DNA of 64,000 nt from Streptomyces sp. 2131.1. GTDB lineage: Bacteria > Actinomycetota > Actinomycetes > Streptomycetales > Streptomycetaceae. The notes beneath the pieces were generated by a model that worked only from the letters and a program-made list of their open reading frames with translations, was not told the DNA's origin and did no database searches. The stretch spans positions 4,638,001 through 4,702,000 of the forward strand of contig NZ_FNSY01000001.1 in the NCBI RefSeq assembly GCF_900105515.1, given 5' to 3'. A program made the translations under genes and the position numbers. Positions 60,034-64,000 of the stretch are shown piece by piece (position 1 is the stretch's first letter; every line of letters begins with the position of its first letter).

Positions 60034-60463
60034 GCGGCCAGCGCTGCCTGGCGGCACTCCAGCAGGTCGTCGAGGTTCGCGTGGGACACGTGCTCGCGGG
60101 CCAGCGCCACCATGGCCCTGGCCTCGACCGAGGCCCACGCGTGCCGCGCCCGCTTGTTGGCACGGCGTCTGGTGTCGCTGCGCAGGAAGCCAGCTCCTGC
60201 CGCGAACCCGGCGGAGGCGAGGGCGGCGAGGGAGGCGGCCACCCGCACATCCGCCGAGGCCAGCCCCGCCGCTCCCGCCGTGCCCGCCAGCAGGGCCGCG
60301 GGGAGCCCGAGGGCGATGTCCGCCCTGGCCCAGAACTCGGCCGGCGGTGCGCGAGTTTCCGCTGTCGCGTCGCCTCGTCCCTCATCCGGACGATCTCGGC
60401 CCGCAGGCGCCGGGCGAAGTCGTCCGGGCCCAGGCGCGTGATCCCGTCAGTGGAATTGACCAT
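59985..60463 (-). pseudogene. Frameshifted gene for a protein with two membrane segments (SLATT-like)
   Basis: An ATG frame codes MVNSTDGITRLGPDDFARRL and DEATRQRKLAHR, then coding character moves to another frame near 60350 (PAEFWARADIALGLPAALLA) and continues to the end (HVSHANLDDLLECRQAALAA). One lost base explains it. The joined product would have two adjacent hydrophobic segments (ALGLPAALLAGTAGAAGLAS and AASLAALASAGFAAGAGFL) followed by a soluble helical part, like SLATT-type 2TM proteins; that likeness is by eye only. Sequencing error is possible. Confidence 0.55.
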
Positions 60464-60547
60464 AGACGCATTCCAACACGCTTGAGCGAAAAGGTAGTTG
60501 GTGAGCACGGACAGCCTTCGCGCGCGTGGGGCGTGAGCTTCCCACAA

Positions 60548-60563
60548 GGCCGGGGGCCCGGCC
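60548..60563. terminator. Short hairpin after the P-loop gene
   Basis: GGCCGGGGGCCCGGCC, 7 paired bases with a 2-base centre, directly after the minus-strand stop of the P-loop kinase-like gene. Confidence 0.5.
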
Positions 60564-60567
60564 GGGG

Positions 60568-61104
60568 TCAGGCGCCGGCCCACCCCGTCAGCCCCACGAT
60601 CTCCCGCGCGATGTCCACCACCGTCCGCCCGTCCGTCGCCACCCGCACCGTGTCGGCCGGGGCGTGCGCGTCGAGCATCCGGGCCTTGCGCATGCTGTTG
60701 CGCAGCTCGTGCTCCAGCCCGGAACCGGTCTCCCGGCCGGTGAGCCGCTGAGCGGCCGTCGCGTCCGACGCGGTCATCAGGACCCGTACGCACCGGACCC
60801 CGGCCCCCATCGCCCGCTCGAACATCGGCGCCGAACCGGCCAGCACGCTCACCGTGTTCGTGTAGACGAGGCGGCGCAGGCCCAGGTCCGCGTAGTTGGC
60901 CCAGACCGCCGTCAGATTGCGTTCGGTGATCAGGGAGCGGTGCGGGTCGTCGTCGGGTGCGGGGTGCACGGCGCCCATGAAGTCGCCGTCGACGACCGCG
61001 TGCGGGGCGCCGGACTCCCGCAGCAGCGCCGACACCTCCCAGGCCACCGTCGTCTTCCCCACGCCCGCGCGGCCGCCGATCAGCAGTACCTCGGGGTGAT
61101 CCAT
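60568..61104 (-). CDS. P-loop kinase-like ATP-binding protein
   Basis: 178 residues. Walker A LLIGGRAGVGKTTVAWEVS, followed by VVDGDFMGAVHPAP (possible substrate-binding Asp), YTNTVSVLAGSAPMFERA, and a lid-like DATAAQRLTGRETGSGLEHE. The layout resembles nucleoside/adenylylsulphate-type small-molecule kinases in the Zeta-toxin/AAA_33 group; specificity is unknown. No clear ribosome binding site. Confidence 0.75.
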   Translation of the reverse strand: MDHPEVLLIGGRAGVGKTTVAWEVSALLRESGAPHAVVDGDFMGAVHPAPDDDPHRSLITERNLTAVWANYADLGLRRLVYTNTVSVLAGSAPMFERAMGAGVRCVRVLMTASDATAAQRLTGRETGSGLEHELRNSMRKARMLDAHAPADTVRVATDGRTVVDIAREIVGLTGWAGA

Positions 61105-61267
61105 GGCGGCAGCGTTCCAGAGCGCGTGCGCGGCGCGCGACGCATTTGCCGGCCCGGCGCATACCGCGTCCGGAGTACGGGGGGCCGGTCCTGTACGCCT
61201 CGAGGATGCCCGGGAGTTCCGCCCGGCGGCAGGTGGGGCGGGGCGCGGGGCCGCATAGGCTCGGCGC

Positions 61268-63928
61268 ATGGACTCCCCTGATGCGCGTACGTCCCGGTGG
61301 CGGCGCCTGCTGCCCCGCACCCGAGGCCGGTGGGCGGCGGGCGGTGCCGCGCTCCTCGTGCTCGCCGGTGCGGGCACCTGGACGGCGGTGGCCGACGACG
61401 GCGCGCCCGCCGTGCACCGCCAGGACCGGATGATGCGCGTCGACGGGGTGAACCTGGACACCTCCTACTTCACGGCAGGCGGCGGCGGACGCCGGCCCGC
61501 CGTGCTCATCGGCCACGGCTTCGGCGGCAGCAAGGCGGACACCCGGGCGCAGGCCGAGCAACTGGCCCGCGACGGGTACGCCGTGCTCACCTGGTCCGCC
61601 CGCGGCTTCGGCAGGTCGGGCGGCAAGGTCTCGCTGAACGCCCCGGACCGCGAGGTCGAGGACGTGTCCCGGCTGATCGACTGGCTCGCCGCCCGCCCCG
61701 AGGTGCGCCTCGACGCCGAGGGCGACCCGCGCGTCGGCGTCACCGGGGCGTCCTACGGCGGGGCCGTCTCGCTCCTCGCCGCCGGCTTCGACCACCGCGT
61801 CGACGCCATCGCCCCCGAGATCACCTACTGGAACCTCGCCGACGCGCTCTTCCCGGACGGGGTGTTCAAGAAACTCTGGGCCGGGATCTTCGTCAACACC
61901 GGCGGCGGCTGCGGCAACTTCGAGAAGGAACTGTGCGACCTGTACGAACGGGTCGCCGTCAACGGCAAGCCGGACGCCGCCGCGCGCGCCCTGCTCACCG
62001 AGCGCTCACCGAGCGCCGTCGCCGACCGCATCAAGGTCCCCGCGCTCATCGTGCAGGGCCAGACCGACTCCCTCTTCCCGCTCGGCCAGGCCGACGCCAT
62101 GGCCAAGGCCATCACCGCCAACGGCGCCCCCGTCTCCGTCGACTGGACGGCCGGCGGGCACGACGGGGGTGACCGGGAGACCGGCCGGGTACAGAAGAGG
62201 ATCGGTTCCTGGTTCGACCGCTACCTGAAGGGGGAAGAGGGTGCCGACACCGGCCCCGCCTTCCGCGTCACCCGGACCGGCGGCATCGACTCCACCGACG
62301 GCGCCGCCCTCACCCGCGGCGCGAGCGCCGGCACCTACCCCGGACTGCGCAGCGGCGGGCAGCCCGTCGAGCTGAGCGGCGACCCGCAGAAGATCAGCAA
62401 CCCCGCGGGGGCCAGTCCGCCGTCCATCTCCGCCGTCCCCGGAGTCGGCGGCTCCATCTCCCAGCTCTCCACCCTCGGCGTCGGCCTCACCCTCGACTTC
62501 CCGGGCCAGTACGCCCGCTTCGACTCCGCCCCGCTCACCACGGCACGCCGCATCACCGGCGCCCCGACCGTCCGGGTGACCGTCGAGGCCGATCACGGCG
62601 ACGCGGTCCTGTTCGGCAAGGTGTACGACGTCTCGCCGGACGGGAAGCGGCAGGTGCTGCCCGCCCAGCTCGTCGCGCCCTACCGGATCACGCCCGCGCA
62701 GCAGGGCAGGCCGGTCGAGCTGACGCTGCCCGCCGTCGACCACGAACTCGACGCGGGCCACCGCCTCCGCCTCGTCCTCGCCGCGACCGACCTCGGCTAC
62801 GCGTCCCCCGCCGAGCCCGCCACGTACACCGTCTCCCTCGAAGGGCCGCTCACGCTCCCCACCGCGCCCGGCCTCGAAACCGCTTCGGCCGCGCTGCCCT
62901 GGTGGACCTGGGGGCTGCCGGCCGTCGCGCTGGTGATCGCCGCCGCCCTGCTGCTCACCGCCCGCCGCCGTACCGCGACGCCCGCCCCCGACCCCGCGCT
63001 CCGTGACGTACCGCTCCGGATCACCGGCCTGTCGAAGAAGTACGCCAAGTCCTCGGACCGGTACGCGGTCCGCGACCTCTCCTTCCGCGTCGAGAAGGGG
63101 CAGGTGCTCGGCCTCCTGGGCCCGAACGGCGCCGGCAAGACCACCACCCTGCGCATGCTCATGGGGCTCATCACCCCCGACGACGGCGAGATCCGCGTCT
63201 TCGGGCGCGCCATCCGCCCCGGCGCGCCCGTCCTCTCCCGGGTCGGCTGCTTCGTCGAGGGCGCCGGCTTCCTCCCGCACCTGTCCGGCCGCGCCAACCT
63301 GGAGCTGTACTGGAAGGCCACCGGACGCCCCGACGAGGACGCCCGCATCGACGAGGCGCTGGAGATCGCCGGCCTCGGCGACGCCCTGGCCCGCGCCGTG
63401 CGCACGTACTCCCAGGGCATGCGGCAGCGGCTCGCCATCGCCCAGGCCATGCTCGGCATGCCGGACCTCCTCATCCTCGACGAGCCGACCAACGGCCTCG
63501 ACCCGCCGCAGATCCGCGAGATGCGGGACGTGATGATCCGGTACGCGGCCGGCGGCCGCACCGTGATCGTCTCCAGCCACCTCCTGTCCGAGGTCGAGCA
63601 GTCCTGCACGCACCTGGTCGTCATGGACCGCGGCCGGCTCGTCCAGGCGGGCCCCGTCGCCGAGATCACCGGCTCCGGCGACATGCTCCTGGTCACCACC
63701 GCCGACCCGCTCGCCGACCCCCTCGTGGAGAAGATCGCCGCCCTGCCGGGCATCGGTTCCGCCGTCCGCACCGACGACGGGCACGGGCTGCTCGTCCGGC
63801 TCGACGGGGCGACCTCGCCGCAGCTGATCGCCGAGCTGGTCCGCCTCGACGTGCCGCTGACGGGCGTCGGCCCGCACCGCCGCCTGGAGGACGCCTTCCT
63901 CACCCTGATCTCCGGAGGCTCCGCATGA
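61268..63928 (+). CDS. Fusion of an extracytoplasmic S15-type hydrolase and an ABC ATPase
   Basis: 886 residues. After an N-terminal membrane segment (AAGGAALLVLAGAGTWTAVA) comes an alpha/beta hydrolase of the X-Pro dipeptidyl-peptidase (S15) type: VLIGHGFGGSKADTRAQ, nucleophile Ser162 in GVTGASYGGAVSLLA, TDSLFPLGQA (Asp), AGGHDGGD (His), plus a beta-sandwich C-terminal domain (about 340-540). A second membrane segment (545-567, WWTWGLPAVALVIAAALLLT) leads to an ABC ATPase: LLGPNGAGKTTTLRMLMG (Lys624), TYSQGMRQRLAIAQA, LLILDEPTNGLDPP, VIVSSHLLSEVEQ. Thus the hydrolase is outside and the ATPase inside. The stop overlaps the permease start (ATGA). Confidence 0.93.
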   Translation: MDSPDARTSRWRRLLPRTRGRWAAGGAALLVLAGAGTWTAVADDGAPAVHRQDRMMRVDGVNLDTSYFTAGGGGRRPAVLIGHGFGGSKADTRAQAEQLARDGYAVLTWSARGFGRSGGKVSLNAPDREVEDVSRLIDWLAARPEVRLDAEGDPRVGVTGASYGGAVSLLAAGFDHRVDAIAPEITYWNLADALFPDGVFKKLWAGIFVNTGGGCGNFEKELCDLYERVAVNGKPDAAARALLTERSPSAVADRIKVPALIVQGQTDSLFPLGQADAMAKAITANGAPVSVDWTAGGHDGGDRETGRVQKRIGSWFDRYLKGEEGADTGPAFRVTRTGGIDSTDGAALTRGASAGTYPGLRSGGQPVELSGDPQKISNPAGASPPSISAVPGVGGSISQLSTLGVGLTLDFPGQYARFDSAPLTTARRITGAPTVRVTVEADHGDAVLFGKVYDVSPDGKRQVLPAQLVAPYRITPAQQGRPVELTLPAVDHELDAGHRLRLVLAATDLGYASPAEPATYTVSLEGPLTLPTAPGLETASAALPWWTWGLPAVALVIAAALLLTARRRTATPAPDPALRDVPLRITGLSKKYAKSSDRYAVRDLSFRVEKGQVLGLLGPNGAGKTTTLRMLMGLITPDDGEIRVFGRAIRPGAPVLSRVGCFVEGAGFLPHLSGRANLELYWKATGRPDEDARIDEALEIAGLGDALARAVRTYSQGMRQRLAIAQAMLGMPDLLILDEPTNGLDPPQIREMRDVMIRYAAGGRTVIVSSHLLSEVEQSCTHLVVMDRGRLVQAGPVAEITGSGDMLLVTTADPLADPLVEKIAALPGIGSAVRTDDGHGLLVRLDGATSPQLIAELVRLDVPLTGVGPHRRLEDAFLTLISGGSA

Positions 63929-64000
63929 GTACCGCAGCCGACCTCGCCGCGGCCCCCGAGGCACCCGGCTACCGTGCCCGCCACACGCTGCCGCTGCATG
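63925..64000 (+). CDS. Start of an ABC transporter permease gene (cut by window edge)
   Basis: GGAGG and ATG overlap the previous stop. Only about 25 codons are visible (MSTAADLAAAPEAPGYRARH), too few for a family call. Coupling to an ABC ATPase makes it the partner permease by context. Confidence 0.65.
   Translation, partial: MSTAADLAAAPEAPGYRARHTLPLH

Overview
The window reads as chromosomal DNA of a Streptomyces species. It is very G+C-rich, third codon positions are almost always G or C, many starts are GTG or TTG, TTA codons are nearly absent, and the first gene is the Streptomyces master regulator adpA. From memory, much of the left half follows the gene order around adpA-glmS-desE-acdH-speB of S. 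coelicolor, and recD2-citA is also neighbourly there. I could not check this by search. I saw no rRNA, tRNA, CRISPR array, insertion sequence or phage gene.

Layout. 1-8.4 kb: adpA (cut by the left edge, with its bldA-type TTA codon), a long non-coding region, a universal stress protein, glmS, a GH20 beta-N-acetylhexosaminidase that also carries a TTA codon, the iron-boxed ferrioxamine-binding lipoprotein desE, and a VapC-like remnant. 8.4-19 kb: a leucine/branched-chain acyl-CoA degradation operon (carboxylase beta and alpha, HMG-CoA lyase, acdH) facing a TetR regulator across two matching operators, then a conserved protein of unknown function, a cation efflux protein, a TesB thioesterase and a second acyl-CoA dehydrogenase behind a palindromic operator. 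19-24.5 kb: agmatinase-type ureohydrolase plus a TPP enzyme, a small orphan protein resembling the C-terminus of Cas8c/Csd1, a hemerythrin protein and a membrane Ser/Thr kinase. 24.5-33 kb: a fused ABC exporter, two small secreted proteins, a secreted S28 tripeptidyl aminopeptidase and a Tat-exported GH3 glycosidase.

33-39 kb: a decayed LysR gene and a LacI-controlled sugar locus (two sugar-phosphate-isomerase-like TIM barrels, a Gfo/Idh/MocA oxidoreductase and a DUF993 aldolase-like protein), probably an uncharacterised carbohydrate pathway. 39-50 kb: a lipoprotein, RecD2 helicase, citrate synthase, a hairpin-rich non-coding stretch, the copper operon copZ-copA with a CsoR-type operator, and a TetR/MMPL efflux pair across a large inverted repeat. 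50-58 kb: a small HTH protein, a peptidoglycan-binding protein, and the myo-inositol catabolic genes iolE divergent from iolC-iolB-iolD-iolA. The end of iolB is a 27-bp minisatellite coding 12 units of a 9-residue repeat, whose last unit supplies the ribosome binding site of iolD. 58-64 kb: GNAT, a VC0807-type membrane protein, DUF4291, a frameshifted two-membrane-segment gene, a P-loop kinase-like protein, and a large fusion of an extracytoplasmic S15-type hydrolase with an ABC ATPase, followed by the start of its permease.

Most directly worth testing are the iolB minisatellite, the DUF993 sugar locus, the Cas8c C-terminus-like orphan, the hydrolase-ABC fusion, and the absence of desABCD/desF between the hexosaminidase and desE.
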